Shown here one piece after another: positions 15,822-25,038 of a stretch of 54,391 nt of DNA. The position numbers and the translations under genes were made by a program. The DNA lies in the NCBI RefSeq assembly GCF_003315795.1, contig NZ_QMEY01000039.1, positions 1 to 54,391 on the forward strand, in the 5' to 3' direction. Position 1 is the stretch's first letter. The number at the start of each line of letters is the position of its first letter. Source of the stretch: Spongiactinospora rosea. GTDB taxonomy: Bacteria; Actinomycetota; Actinomycetes; Streptosporangiales; Streptosporangiaceae. The notes under the pieces are model-generated. The model saw nothing but the letters and a program-made list of their open reading frames with translations, did not search any database and had not been told where the DNA came from.

Positions 15822-16385
15822 TTAGCTGAGGACATCGACGGCGAGACCCGCCACGAGCAGGAGTGACATCACGGCACCGGCGACCAGCGCGCGCCGGGTG
15901 TCGGTGGCGCGGCGGCGTACCGAACGGAAGTACAGGACCGCGCCCGCCGCCAGCAGGACGCCCTCGATCACGGCCGTGGCCCACGGGGTCTGCCACAGGC
16001 CGAGGCCGAGCAGCGGCAGATCACCGGCGTTGCCGGGGAGCAGGGGCAGGTCGGCCCGGTGGACCAGCAGGTCCAGCAGCCAGTGGCTGAACACCAGCGC
16101 GCCGAGCACCAGTCCCGGTTTGCGGCCCCAGCGCCACGCGGCGACGCCGCCGTACAGGGCGGACAGCAGCAGCGCGCCGAGCAGTGAGTGGGTGTAGCCC
16201 GCGTCGATCAGCGCCTCGCCGTAGGTGCCGGAGGTGACGGCCCGGAAGGACTCGACGCCGCCCGCCATGTACAGTCCGATGAAGATCACGTCGAGGAACT
16301 GCGTGGCCAGCATCAGCGACCACAGCGGTACGCGGGGTTCGGCGGCCTTGACCGCGGCGGCCACCCCGAAGTGTCCGACGAACAT
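15822..16385 (-). CDS. Multi-pass membrane protein (DUF457/YdjM-like)
   Basis: A 187-aa protein with about five hydrophobic segments. His/Asp residues near membrane ends, as in MFVGHFGVA, YTHSLLGALLL and FSHWLLDLLVHRADLPLLP, resemble the membrane-bound metal-dependent hydrolase-like families (DUF457/YdjM). The ATG follows GGGGGAGGG by six bases and overlaps the stop of the tiny upstream peptide gene (TGATG), so the two are translationally coupled. The role is unknown. Confidence 0.75.
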   Translation of the reverse strand: MFVGHFGVAAAVKAAEPRVPLWSLMLATQFLDVIFIGLYMAGGVESFRAVTSGTYGEALIDAGYTHSLLGALLLSALYGGVAAWRWGRKPGLVLGALVFSHWLLDLLVHRADLPLLPGNAGDLPLLGLGLWQTPWATAVIEGVLLAAGAVLYFRSVRRRATDTRRALVAGAVMSLLLVAGLAVDVLS

Positions 16386-16474
16386 CAGCGGCCCTCCCCC
16401 GGCTCGCGGGTGGCCCAGCGGTCGAGCCAGCCGCACAGGCCCACGAACAGCAGTAAGAAGATCAGAGCATCCAC
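16385..16474 (-). CDS. 29-aa single-pass membrane peptide with a TTA codon
   Basis: A GTG with AAGGAG six bases upstream opens a 29-codon frame, MDALIFLLLFVGLCGWLDRW then ATREPGEGR. It is almost entirely one membrane helix followed by a charged tail. Its TGA overlaps the ATG of the DUF457-like gene, giving tight coupling. Codon 7 is TTA, the rarest leucine codon in this kind of genome and a target of bldA-type tRNA control. It may be a translational leader or a small subunit of the next protein. Confidence 0.7.
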   Translation of the reverse strand: MDALIFLLLFVGLCGWLDRWATREPGEGR

Positions 16475-16542
16475 CGGTCACTCCTTCGATCGCCCGGTGG
16501 TCCGACGGTAGGCAGGCAGGGCGTCCGTGCGGTATCAGACAA

Positions 16543-16580
16543 TTGACTGGCGAATCATCTGAAAACGTTAGATTCCGATC
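16543..16580 (+). promoter_or_regulatory. Probable promoter of the LAL regulator gene
   Basis: TTGACT and TAGATT (20-base gap, longer than usual) lie upstream of the LAL gene. The -10 ends six bases before the ATG and there is no ribosome binding site. This fits a leaderless transcript, which is common in actinomycetes. Confidence 0.4.
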
Positions 16581-19346
16581 ATGCTGCGGGGCAGAGAACG
16601 TGAACAGGCACAGATCGAGGCGCTGATCGCGCACGCGAAGGAAGGTCAGAGCGGCACTCTGGTCCTTCGCGGCGAACCGGGCATGGGCAAGTCCGCGCTA
16701 CTGGACCATGCCTCCCATGCCTCCCATGCCTCCCATGCCTCCCATGCCGCCCGCGCCGCGCGGGAGGGCGGCCTGCGGGAGTTGCGCGGCACCGGCGTCG
16801 AGACCGAGGCCGAGCTTCCCTTCGCGGCGCTGCACCTGCTGCTCCGCCCGGCCCTCGACCGGATCGGCGGCCTGCCCGCGCCGCAGGCCAGGGCGCTCGC
16901 GGGGGCGTTCGGCCTGGCGGACACCGGCACCTCCGCCGAGGACCGCTTCCTGATCGGCCTGGCCGCGCTGTCCCTGCTCACCGAACTGGCCGAGGACGGC
17001 CCGCTGCTCTGCCTGATCGACGACGCCCAGTGGATGGACCGCTCGTCGGCCGAGGCGCTGCTGTTCGCGTCCCGGCGGCTGCACTCGGAGGGGATCGCGA
17101 TGCTGTTCGCGGCCAGGGAGGGGTTCGACTCGCCCGGCGTGCCGGAACTGCGCATCGAGGGCCTTCCCCGGCGGCCCGCCCTCGAACTGCTCCGCGACCA
17201 CGCACCCGGGCTGGGGCCCGCCGCGCGGGAACGCGTCCTCGCCGCGAGCGGCGGCAACCCGCTGGCGCTGATCGAACTCCCCCGGATGGCCGACGCGCTG
17301 CGCGATGACCTGCACGATGACGGGGAGCCGCTGCCGCTGCCCCGCCGCATCCAGGACGCCTACGAGGCCCGCATCGCCGTACTTCCGCCGGACACCCAGA
17401 CCCTGCTGCTGATCGCGGCCCTCGACGACGCCGGGGACATCGGCGTCGTGGTCCGCGCGGCCGAGGCCCTGGGGGCGGACGCGGGCGCGCTGGGCCCGGC
17501 CGAGCGCGCCGGGTTCCTGTCCACCGCGGGCGGGCGGCTGGCCTTCGGCCATCCGCTGATGCGTACCGCGGCGGCCCGGCGGGCGGCCTACGACCAGCGC
17601 GTCGCCGTACACCGGGCGCTGGCGGACACGCTCGGCGGCGAACAGGACGCCGACCGCCGCGCCTGGCACCTGGCCGCCGCCGTACCCGGCCGGGACGAGA
17701 CCATCGCCGCCGCGCTGGAAGGGGCGGCGGGCCGGGCCCGCGAACGCGGCGGCCACGCGGCGGCGGCCGCGGCCCTGGAACGGGCCGCCCGGCTCACCCC
17801 CGCCCTGGCCGAACGCGCCCGGCGGCTGGCGCTCGCGGCCGAGTCCGCCGCCGACGCCGGAGCCCTGGAACAGGCGCAGGTACTGGCCGACCAGGCGCGG
17901 CGGCTCTGCGACGACCCGCAGACCCGGGCCAGGCTGGCGGGGCTGCGCGGGCGGATCGCGTTCGACCGGGGCGCGGTGCACGACGCCCACCGCATCCTGC
18001 TCGACGGGGCCGCCTCGATCGCGGACCTGAACCGCGCGGGCGCGGCGCTCCTCCTGCTGGACGCCGTCCGCAACGCCTGGTACCTCAGCGACCCCACCGC
18101 CCTGGCCGAGGCCGAGGCCCGGCTCGGCGCCCTGCCGCTGACCCCGCAGGACGGGCTGGACGGGTTCACCCGCGCGGCCCGCGCGATGGCCGACTTCCTG
18201 GCGGGCGACCTGGACCGGGCGCTGCCGCCGTTCCGCGAACTGATCGCGGTGGCCATGGCGATCCCGTCCGGTGGGGCGGCGCTGCGGATCAGCATCTGCT
18301 CGCTGGCCGGGATCTCCGGCGACTTCGACAACGGCCTGGCCATCGCCCAGTCGGTGATCGAGGAGTGCCGGGCGGACGGCCTGATCGGGCTGTTGCCGCT
18401 GGCCCAGGCGGTGCTGGCGATCCACCAGATGTACCTGGGCCGGTTCCGCGACGCCGTCACCACCGCGGCCGAGGGGCGGAGGCTCGCCACCGACATCGGC
18501 CAGACCCACCGCGTCGCGCACTTCGAGAGCGTGATGGCCATGGCCGCCGCCGTCCGGGGCGCCGAGGACGAATGCCGCGAACTCGCCGAACGCACGATCG
18601 CGCACGTCGGCCTGCACCCGGTGATGACGCTCGTGGGCTGGGCGGAGTGGGCGCTCGGGCTGCTGGACCTCGGGCTGGGCCGGTTCGAGGTGGCGCTGGC
18701 CCGGTTCGACACCGCCGCCCGGGGGCCGCTGCGGCACCAGATCATGCCGATCTACTTCGCGCCGGACCAGATCGAGGCCGCCGTCCGGCTGGGCCTGCCG
18801 GACCGGGCCGCCGGGGCGCTGGCCCGGTTCGAGCCGTGGGCGACGGCCGCCCGCCATCCGTGGGCGCAGGCCGTGCTGCACCGCTGCCACGCCCTGCTCG
18901 CCGATGACGACGCCACGGCGGAACGCCACTGGCACCTCGCCGCCGAGGCCCACGCCGACGCCAACCGGCCCTTCGAGCGGGCCCGTACCGACCTGCTCCA
19001 CGGCGAGTGGCTGCGCCGCGCCCGCCGTAAGAACGAGGCTCGCGCCCACCTGCGCGCCGCCCTGGAGACCTTCGACCGCGCTGGCGCCCACCCCTGGTCC
19101 GAACGCGCCCGCGCCGAACTCCGCGCCGCCGGCGAGACCGTCACCGCCGGCGCCCCCGACCTGATCGCCCTCCTCTCCCCGCAGGAACTCCAGGTCGCCC
19201 GCCTGGCCGCCACCGGCGCCACCAACCGCGAGATCGCCGCCCAGCTCTTCATCAGCCCCAAGACCGTCAGCCACCACCTCTACCGCGCCTTCCCCAAACT
19301 CGGCGTCACCACCCGCACCGAACTCGCCCGCCTGGACCTCCTCTGA
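16581..19346 (+). CDS. LAL-type LuxR-family transcriptional regulator
   Basis: A 921-aa large ATP-binding regulator of the LuxR (MalT-like) type. Residues 31-38 are the Walker A loop (GEPGMGKS) and LLCLIDDAQWMD at about 150 is Walker B. A long TPR-like helical region fills the middle. The C-terminal LuxR helix-turn-helix reads LSPQELQVARLAATGATNREIAAQLFISPKTVSHHLYRAF. An Ala-Ser-His run (43-55), encoded by a 9-bp tandem repeat, sits directly after the P-loop helix. Such regulators activate secondary-metabolite or sugar-uptake genes on binding an inducer; the target is unknown. It is divergent from the membrane-peptide operon. Confidence 0.92.
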   Translation: MLRGREREQAQIEALIAHAKEGQSGTLVLRGEPGMGKSALLDHASHASHASHASHAARAAREGGLRELRGTGVETEAELPFAALHLLLRPALDRIGGLPAPQARALAGAFGLADTGTSAEDRFLIGLAALSLLTELAEDGPLLCLIDDAQWMDRSSAEALLFASRRLHSEGIAMLFAAREGFDSPGVPELRIEGLPRRPALELLRDHAPGLGPAARERVLAASGGNPLALIELPRMADALRDDLHDDGEPLPLPRRIQDAYEARIAVLPPDTQTLLLIAALDDAGDIGVVVRAAEALGADAGALGPAERAGFLSTAGGRLAFGHPLMRTAAARRAAYDQRVAVHRALADTLGGEQDADRRAWHLAAAVPGRDETIAAALEGAAGRARERGGHAAAAAALERAARLTPALAERARRLALAAESAADAGALEQAQVLADQARRLCDDPQTRARLAGLRGRIAFDRGAVHDAHRILLDGAASIADLNRAGAALLLLDAVRNAWYLSDPTALAEAEARLGALPLTPQDGLDGFTRAARAMADFLAGDLDRALPPFRELIAVAMAIPSGGAALRISICSLAGISGDFDNGLAIAQSVIEECRADGLIGLLPLAQAVLAIHQMYLGRFRDAVTTAAEGRRLATDIGQTHRVAHFESVMAMAAAVRGAEDECRELAERTIAHVGLHPVMTLVGWAEWALGLLDLGLGRFEVALARFDTAARGPLRHQIMPIYFAPDQIEAAVRLGLPDRAAGALARFEPWATAARHPWAQAVLHRCHALLADDDATAERHWHLAAEAHADANRPFERARTDLLHGEWLRRARRKNEARAHLRAALETFDRAGAHPWSERARAELRAAGETVTAGAPDLIALLSPQELQVARLAATGATNREIAAQLFISPKTVSHHLYRAFPKLGVTTRTELARLDLL
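16707..16751 (+). repeat. 9-bp in-frame tandem repeat inside the LAL gene
   Basis: CATGCCTCC occurs four times in perfect tandem, plus a fifth imperfect copy. It encodes repeated His-Ala-Ser next to the P-loop. A nine-base unit allows copy-number change without a frameshift. Confidence 0.9.
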
Positions 19347-19410
19347 GCCACCTGGCGGGGCAGGGGGCTAGGGTGCGCGGCGTAGAGGTCGTCCGGGGAA
19401 CGGGGAAGAG

Positions 19411-20070
19411 ATGAAGATCACGATTGTGGCCGCCACGGGTGGCGTCGGAAGGCATCTGCTCGGGCAGGCGATCGATGCCGGGCATGACGTGACGGCGGTC
19501 GTGCGCAATCCGGCGAAGCTGGACCGGGAGGTCCGGCACGTGACCACCGATCTGGGGCGGCCGGACGCGGCGGCGTTAGAGGCCGCCGTGGCGGGGGCCG
19601 ACGCGGTGCTGTCCGGGCTGGGGTCGGCGCCCGGACAGGAGGGCGTGGCGTGGCGGGGGACGCAGGCGATCGTGGACGCCATGCGGGCGCAGGGCACGCG
19701 GCGGATCATGGCGATCAGCGCCGCGCCGGTGGCCGGCGTGTCCGCCCCCGGCAGGCCCGTACCGCGGCACGCGCCCGGCGAGGGGCCGATCATGCGGAAC
19801 GTCCTGACCCCGCTGCTCAGGACGATCCTGCGCAAGGAGTACGCCGACCTCGCCCGCATGGAGGCGGTGCTGGCCGGGAGCGACCTCGACTGGACCGTCG
19901 TACGCCCGCCGCAGCTCACCGACAAGCCCGCCACGCACGCCTACCGGACCGCGCTCGGCGCGAACCTGCCGCGCGGGCTGAAGATCTCCCGCGCGGACCT
20001 CGCGCACGCCATGCTCGGCATGCTGACCGACCAGAATACGATCAAGCAGTACGTCGCCGTGGCGTACTGA
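19411..20070 (+). CDS. NAD(P)-binding NmrA/SDR-like protein
   Basis: A 219-aa atypical short-chain dehydrogenase. The nucleotide site is ITIVAATGGVGRHLLGQAIDAGHDVTAVVRNPAKL, with Arg-Asn after the second strand suggesting NADP. MAISAAPVAGV holds the strand-4 serine region and TVVRPPQLTDKP is the usual following block. The catalytic YxxxK is not obvious (YADLARME occupies the position), as in many NmrA-like members that act as sensors or isomerases. GGGGAAGAG precedes the ATG. Substrate unknown. Confidence 0.88.
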   Translation: MKITIVAATGGVGRHLLGQAIDAGHDVTAVVRNPAKLDREVRHVTTDLGRPDAAALEAAVAGADAVLSGLGSAPGQEGVAWRGTQAIVDAMRAQGTRRIMAISAAPVAGVSAPGRPVPRHAPGEGPIMRNVLTPLLRTILRKEYADLARMEAVLAGSDLDWTVVRPPQLTDKPATHAYRTALGANLPRGLKISRADLAHAMLGMLTDQNTIKQYVAVAY

Positions 20071-20235
20071 TCCACCGATCCGCACGGGTGCGACACGCCG
20101 GTTGGAGGGAGATCGTCACGAGCGTCCGGCTTCGTGATCAGACCGCCGCCCACCAGATCCTGAATTCCCTGTTCTCGTGCTCCCACTCGACATACTTTGA
20201 ATCCCAGCACTGACCCGGGGAGACGAAGAACCGAA

Positions 20236-21840
20236 GTGACAAGGGAACACGAACGGACCGTCCTTTCGCGGATGCCCGCGCCGAAGCCACGCGTCGGCGC
20301 GGCGGCGGAGCGCGGGGAGCGCACGCTGTGGCGGGGCGGCCGGATACACGCGCCGGACGGCGGCAGCGCGATGCTCACCGAGGGCGAAAGGATCGTGTGG
20401 GTCGGCGACGACACCGGTGACGTGCCCGCCGCGCGCGTGGTGGAGCTGGACGGCGCGTGGGTGACCCCCGCATTCGTGGACGCGCACGTCCACGCGACCT
20501 CCACCGGCCTGGCGCTGTCCGGCCTGGATCTGACCGGGTGCCCGAGCCGGGCCGAGGCCCTGGCGCGCCTCGCCGCGCACGCCGCCGGGCAGCCGCACGG
20601 CACGATCCTGGGCGGCGGGTGGGACGACTCGCTGTGGCCGGAACGGCGTCCGCTCACCGCGGCCGACCTGGACGCGGCGGCCCCCGGCCGGATGATCTAC
20701 CTGGCCCGCACCGACCACCACTCGGGCGCGGTGTCCTCGCCGCTGCTCGCCGCCGACCCCGAGGTGCGCGGCGACGCGGGCTACGACGACAGCGGCCTGC
20801 TCCGCCAGGCCGCGCACGAACGGCTGCGCGCCCTCGCGCACGCCTCGCTGTCGGCCGCGCAGCGCCGCGACGCCCAGCGGCTGACCCGCGCCCGCGCCGC
20901 CGCGCTGGGCGTCGGCTGCCTGCACGAACTGGCCGGTCCGGTGCTGTCCAGTGAAGACGACCTGGCGAGCATGCTGGACCTGGGCCGTACCGAGCCCGGT
21001 CCCGACGTGATCGGCTACTGGGGCGAGCTGGGCGGCACCGAGACCGCGGCCCGGCACGGCTGCGCCGGGGCGGCGGGCGACCTGTTCCTGGACGGTTCGC
21101 TGGGGTCGCGCACGGCGGCGCTCAGCCGCCCGTACGCCGACCGTCCCGGCGACACCGGCGCGCTCTACCACGGCGTGGAGGCCGTGGCCGCGCACATCGT
21201 GGCCTGCGCGCGGGCCGGGCTGCAGGCCGGGTTCCACGTCATCGGCGACGCGGCCGTGCGCACGGCCGTGGAGGGCTTCGAGGCCGCCGCCCAGGAGGTC
21301 GGCCTGGAGGTCATCCGCGCCGGGCGGCACCGCCTGGAGCACGTCGAGATGATCGACGCGGGCCTGATCGCGCACATGGCCCACCTGGGCGTGTGGGCGA
21401 GCGTGCAGCCCGCGTTCGACGCCTGCTGGGGCGGTGTGCACGGCATGTACGGCGAGCGGGTCGGCGCGGAGCGCGCGGCGGCGATGAATCCGTTCGCCTC
21501 GCTGGCCGAGGCGGGCGTCGGCGTGGCCTTCGGCAGCGACTCCCCGGTGACGCCGATCGACCCGTGGGCGGGCGTGCTCGCCGCGGTCCGGCACCACACC
21601 CCCGCGCACCGGATGACCCCCGCCGCCGCGCTGGCCGCGCACACGGTGAACGGCTGGCGCGCGAGCATGATGGACGACTGCGGGGTGCTGGCCGCCGGGA
21701 TGCTCGCGACGTTCGCGGTCTGGGACGCGGCGGCCCCGATGGCCGACCTGGTGGACGGCAAGCCGGACGACGGTTCGGTGAGCGCGCCGGTGTGCGTCCG
21801 CACGGTGGTACGCGGGGCGACGGTCTATCAGCGCTCCTGA
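20236..21840 (+). CDS. YtcJ/NfdA-like metal-dependent amidohydrolase
   Basis: A protein of about 534 aa in the amidohydrolase superfamily. DAHVHAT gives the first HxH metal pair, FHVIGDAAV and HRLEHVEM supply further metal histidines, and GSDSPVTPIDPW contains the metal Asp. This order matches YtcJ-type enzymes, related to N-substituted formamide deformylase NfdA. The N-terminus is uncertain: GTG at 20236 follows GGGGAGACGAAG, while a TTG at 20197 and an ATG at 20272 are also in frame. It lies between an SDR gene and an ArsR-SRPBCC gene. The natural substrate is probably an amide or formamide. Confidence 0.85.
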   Translation: MTREHERTVLSRMPAPKPRVGAAAERGERTLWRGGRIHAPDGGSAMLTEGERIVWVGDDTGDVPAARVVELDGAWVTPAFVDAHVHATSTGLALSGLDLTGCPSRAEALARLAAHAAGQPHGTILGGGWDDSLWPERRPLTAADLDAAAPGRMIYLARTDHHSGAVSSPLLAADPEVRGDAGYDDSGLLRQAAHERLRALAHASLSAAQRRDAQRLTRARAAALGVGCLHELAGPVLSSEDDLASMLDLGRTEPGPDVIGYWGELGGTETAARHGCAGAAGDLFLDGSLGSRTAALSRPYADRPGDTGALYHGVEAVAAHIVACARAGLQAGFHVIGDAAVRTAVEGFEAAAQEVGLEVIRAGRHRLEHVEMIDAGLIAHMAHLGVWASVQPAFDACWGGVHGMYGERVGAERAAAMNPFASLAEAGVGVAFGSDSPVTPIDPWAGVLAAVRHHTPAHRMTPAAALAAHTVNGWRASMMDDCGVLAAGMLATFAVWDAAAPMADLVDGKPDDGSVSAPVCVRTVVRGATVYQRS

Positions 21841-21905
21841 CCGGCCCCGATTCGTTGTCATGCTCGCGATCGACATCACCTTCACAAGTGACCAGGAAGT
21901 CACAT

Positions 21906-22739
21906 ATGAGTCCGAGAGTGGTTCCCGACGAAGAACCGATCTGGCGCGCGCTCGCCGACCCCACCCGGCGGGCGATCCTCGACGAGCTGCGCGGCGGCGC
22001 GCGCAGTACCGGGGCGCTGGCGGCGGTGTTCCCCACGACGCGGTTCGCCGTGATGAAGCATCTGGGCGTGCTGGCCGACGCCGGTCTGATCACCATTGAG
22101 CGGCGCGGCCGGGAACGGCTCAACCACCTCAACCCGGTCCCGCTGCGGGTGGCGTACGAGCGCTGGGTCCGGCCGCTGGCCGGCGTGACGGCACACCCGG
22201 CGGAGACGGCCGGGCACCCGGAAGGACCCGGGCGGAACTTGGGAGCGCGCGTGGAGTACGGGCTGGACGTCCGGGCCGAGCACACCGTCAAGGCCGGGAC
22301 CGAGCGCACCTGGGGCGCGCTGCTCGACCTCGCGGACTGGTGGCCGCGCACCTGGCCGGAGGGCGAACGGCTGGCCTTCGAGCCGCGCCTCGGCGGGCGG
22401 CTGGGGACCACGGCCGAAGGGCGTACGCTCGATGACGGGCCGGGCACCCTGTGGGGCGTGGTGAGCGCGCTGAGCCCGGGGCGCGAGCTGGTGCTGGACG
22501 GGTCGATGGGCGTACGCGGCCCGGTCGCGGGCCAGTGGCGGATGATCCTCACCCCGGACGGTGAGACGACGAGCGTCACCGTCGAGCACCGGGTGATCGG
22601 CGAGATCGACGAGGACACCCGGGCGGGCTTCACCCTCGCCTGGCCCGGCACGCTGGCCGCGCTCGACTCCTACCTGTCCCGCCTATCCGGCCGCAACGAT
22701 AACCAACCGGTATTTCCCGAACGCAACTACGGGGCTTGA
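21906..22739 (+). CDS. ArsR-type wHTH fused to SRPBCC (AHSA1-like) domain
   Basis: A 277-aa fusion protein. Residues 8-85 form an ArsR/SmtB winged helix (IWRALADPTRRAILDELRGGARSTGALAAVFPTTRFAVMKHLGVL), without the metal cysteines. Residues 110-270 form an SRPBCC/AHSA1 ligand-binding domain (LDVRAEHTVKAGTERTWGALLDLADWWPRTWPEG). Separate ArsR and AHSA1 genes are commonly neighbours; here they are one protein. It probably senses a hydrophobic ligand and controls nearby genes such as the amidohydrolase. AGGAAG precedes the ATG. A strong hairpin terminator follows. Confidence 0.9.
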   Translation: MSPRVVPDEEPIWRALADPTRRAILDELRGGARSTGALAAVFPTTRFAVMKHLGVLADAGLITIERRGRERLNHLNPVPLRVAYERWVRPLAGVTAHPAETAGHPEGPGRNLGARVEYGLDVRAEHTVKAGTERTWGALLDLADWWPRTWPEGERLAFEPRLGGRLGTTAEGRTLDDGPGTLWGVVSALSPGRELVLDGSMGVRGPVAGQWRMILTPDGETTSVTVEHRVIGEIDEDTRAGFTLAWPGTLAALDSYLSRLSGRNDNQPVFPERNYGA

Positions 22740-22749
22740 CAAATGGGGC

Positions 22750-22778
22750 GCGGCGAGGAGAGCACGTCTTCTCGCCGC
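22750..22778 (+). terminator. Hairpin terminator after the ArsR-SRPBCC gene
   Basis: GCGGCGAGGAGA pairs with TCTTCTCGCCGC (one G-T wobble) around a GCACG loop, eleven bases after the stop codon. There is no T-run, which is normal for actinomycete terminators. Confidence 0.7.
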
Positions 22779-23316
22779 CCGCCGATTCATGGCGTGGGCT
22801 CGGCGTACGTCCTCCAGGGGAGTACGGACCCCCGCACGGGAGAACGACAGACGAACACTCGGTGCGGCACGGCCGCAGGCAGGGCCTGGACGGGCGGCGG
22901 CCTCCGGCCGGCGACGGAGTTACCGTGGATCGGGTTTGGGGCGGGCAGCGCGCACGGAGCGCATAAGTGCTGGTCAGATGGGCTCTTGGGGGTTTCGGCT
23001 AGCCGATACCCGGCTTTCGGAATATTTATATTCCTGTCACAGTAGATGACTTATTCATCGGTTTCCTTACCTTCCCAAGAGATAACCGTCAGTCTAATAT
23101 CTAGTTTTATGTCTCGGTGTGCACTGGATTTCTCTGGCACGCGCGCGCGGCAGCCACGTCGGCATGCCGCCATGCCCGGACATTGCCCTGACCGCGAGCC
23201 GTGGAACGTTACCCGGCGCGGCCCGGCCCCGGTCATTTCCGAAAGACGCGCAATACGGGGGGTTGCCATCTCGGAGAGCCGCGACGCCTGACGTCCACGA
23301 CACAGGAGGCACGACG
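22779..23316. other. Gene-free region with an AT-rich palindromic patch
   Basis: This 540-bp gap before the six-gene envelope cluster holds no gene with a convincing start. Bases 22995-23006 are the perfect palindrome TCGGCTAGCCGA. Bases 23019-23034 are a 7-2-7 palindrome, GGAATAT-TT-ATATTCC. Bases 23010-23110 are strikingly AT-rich for this genome. It must contain the promoter of the cluster, and the palindromes are candidate operators. Confidence 0.6.
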
Positions 23317-25038
23317 ATGGGATCCTCCCGCGCGACGACGATCACCGTGGCCGTCGCGATCGGTGTGTTCGGCGTGGGCGCCGGGGTGGGCAGCGTCATC
23401 GCCGGCCGTACGGCGGGCGACGGCGAGATCAAGCTGGCGGCGGGCACCTACCACCTGGACGAGCAGGAGGACCCCGGCCTGACCTTCGAGCCGTCCGACC
23501 CGGAGCCGTCCGTGCTGCCCGAGTCATCGGATTCGGCCGAGGGTCCGGGGGCTCCGGAACCGTCCGAAAAGCCGCGCCGAAATGGTTTACGGGTCTGCCT
23601 GACCACCACGACCGACGGGCGGGTGATCGCCGCCAGATCCGGCGGCAAGGCGGGCGGCAAGGTGGAGGACGGCTGTACGCCGCTGCCGGTCGTGGTGGAC
23701 GCGGCGGCGGAACGCTTACGGCCGGGCAACTCCACCCCGGTACCGCTGCCCAGCCCGATCGCGACGCCCTCGGGCCGGGACTGCTCGCCGAAGCGCGCGC
23801 CCAACGGGGTGATGCTGACCCCGGCGGTCCCGAACTCCCGGTCCGGCACCTCCCCCCGGACCACCCCCTGCCCGACCGCCGACCCCACCCGTACGCCGAC
23901 CCGCAAACCCACGGCGACCCCCACCCGGAAGCCCACCGCGACCCCGACGCGGAAGCCCACGGCGACCCCGACGCGGAAACCGACCGCGACTCCCACGCGG
24001 ACGCCCACCAGGAAGCCGACCGCCACGCCGACCCGGACGCGGACGGTGGTGCCGACGCTGACGTTGACCCCCACCCGGACGCGGACCGTCACGCCGACCC
24101 GTACGCCCACGCAGAAGCCGACCGCCACGCCGACCCGGACGCGGACGGTGGTGCCGACGCTGACGTTGACGCCCACCCGGGGCCCGCGCCCGACCGTGAC
24201 CGTGACGCGGACGCCCACCAAGTCCCCCACGGGCAGACCGACGCCGTGCGCGCCGCCCTTCCCCGTGGTGACCTTCGACGCGGAGGACCGCGAGCCGCCC
24301 CCCTACGAGGACGACTACGACTACGACACGTCCGAGCCGTCGCCGACCCTCACCGTGACGGTGACCCCCAGCCCCAGTTCCGGCTCCACCGCGACCCCGA
24401 GCGCCACGCCGAGTCCGACGCCGACCCGCTGCCGCCCCACACCCACCAAGAAGCCGACCGCGCGGCCGACGACCAAGAAGCCGACGCCCACCCGTACCGC
24501 GACCCCGCTGCCGTCCGCCGACGGGAGCCTCCCCGACTCGGTGCCGCCGAACCCCGGCCCGAAGGACCCCTTCGTCCAGCGGCTCGACCCCGAGGACCTG
24601 CCCGTGCTGCGGGACCCCGCGCTGATGCGGCGGGCCTACGAGGCGCTGGGCCTGGACGGGTCGAAGAAGTACACCGACGAGAACGGCTTCTGGGACCTCA
24701 CCATCGCCCCGCCCGGCACCCCGGCCTGCCACGAATACCCCGAAGAGGACGCGCGGGCCCGCATCCGGCATGACTCGTGCAGTCTGCCCGCGTTCGTCCG
24801 CTGGCTGCTGGTCGAGCCGGAGGCCGGCGAGGTGAGCAACTGGACGAAGTTCACCGGTCTGACCGAACGCGACCTGACCGTCGTGGTCCAGGACCCCGAG
24901 GCCGAGCAGGGCGACACCCCGCCCGGCGACGACCCCGCGCCCGAACCCGCCCCGGCCCCCGACCTCGATCGACCCGATCTCAACGCACCCGCCCCCGACC
25001 AGGTCGAGCGAGGCCCGACCGGATACGGCGGGTCATGA
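23317..25038 (+). CDS. Pro/Thr-rich membrane-anchored envelope protein
   Basis: A 573-aa protein starting at an ATG behind AGGAGG. An N-terminal uncleaved membrane helix (TITVAVAIGVFGVGAGVGSVIAG) places the rest outside. Residues about 190-400 are a long TPTRKPTATPTR-type repeat, encoded by roughly 24-bp units, which could span the cell wall and is a likely target of O-mannosylation. A folded C-terminal domain (about 410-540) has LDPEDLPVLRDPALMRRAYEALGLDGSKKYTDENG and two Cys. The stop overlaps the next start (ATGA). First gene of the six-gene cluster. No family is recognised. Confidence 0.75.
   Translation: MGSSRATTITVAVAIGVFGVGAGVGSVIAGRTAGDGEIKLAAGTYHLDEQEDPGLTFEPSDPEPSVLPESSDSAEGPGAPEPSEKPRRNGLRVCLTTTTDGRVIAARSGGKAGGKVEDGCTPLPVVVDAAAERLRPGNSTPVPLPSPIATPSGRDCSPKRAPNGVMLTPAVPNSRSGTSPRTTPCPTADPTRTPTRKPTATPTRKPTATPTRKPTATPTRKPTATPTRTPTRKPTATPTRTRTVVPTLTLTPTRTRTVTPTRTPTQKPTATPTRTRTVVPTLTLTPTRGPRPTVTVTRTPTKSPTGRPTPCAPPFPVVTFDAEDREPPPYEDDYDYDTSEPSPTLTVTVTPSPSSGSTATPSATPSPTPTRCRPTPTKKPTARPTTKKPTPTRTATPLPSADGSLPDSVPPNPGPKDPFVQRLDPEDLPVLRDPALMRRAYEALGLDGSKKYTDENGFWDLTIAPPGTPACHEYPEEDARARIRHDSCSLPAFVRWLLVEPEAGEVSNWTKFTGLTERDLTVVVQDPEAEQGDTPPGDDPAPEPAPAPDLDRPDLNAPAPDQVERGPTGYGGS

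Noticed and set aside
16698..19277. 859-codon minus-strand frame opposite the LAL regulator
   Set aside because: Gly/Gln/Arg-rich, no recognisable motif, and fully antisense to a well-supported gene.
22743..23045. Open frame after the ArsR-SRPBCC gene
   Set aside because: It begins inside the terminator hairpin, has no ribosome binding site and shows no protein-like pattern.
23880..24240. Considered as a CRISPR-like or satellite array
   Set aside because: The periodicity is explained by codons for Thr-Pro-Thr-Arg/Lys repeats in one reading frame; units have no spacers.
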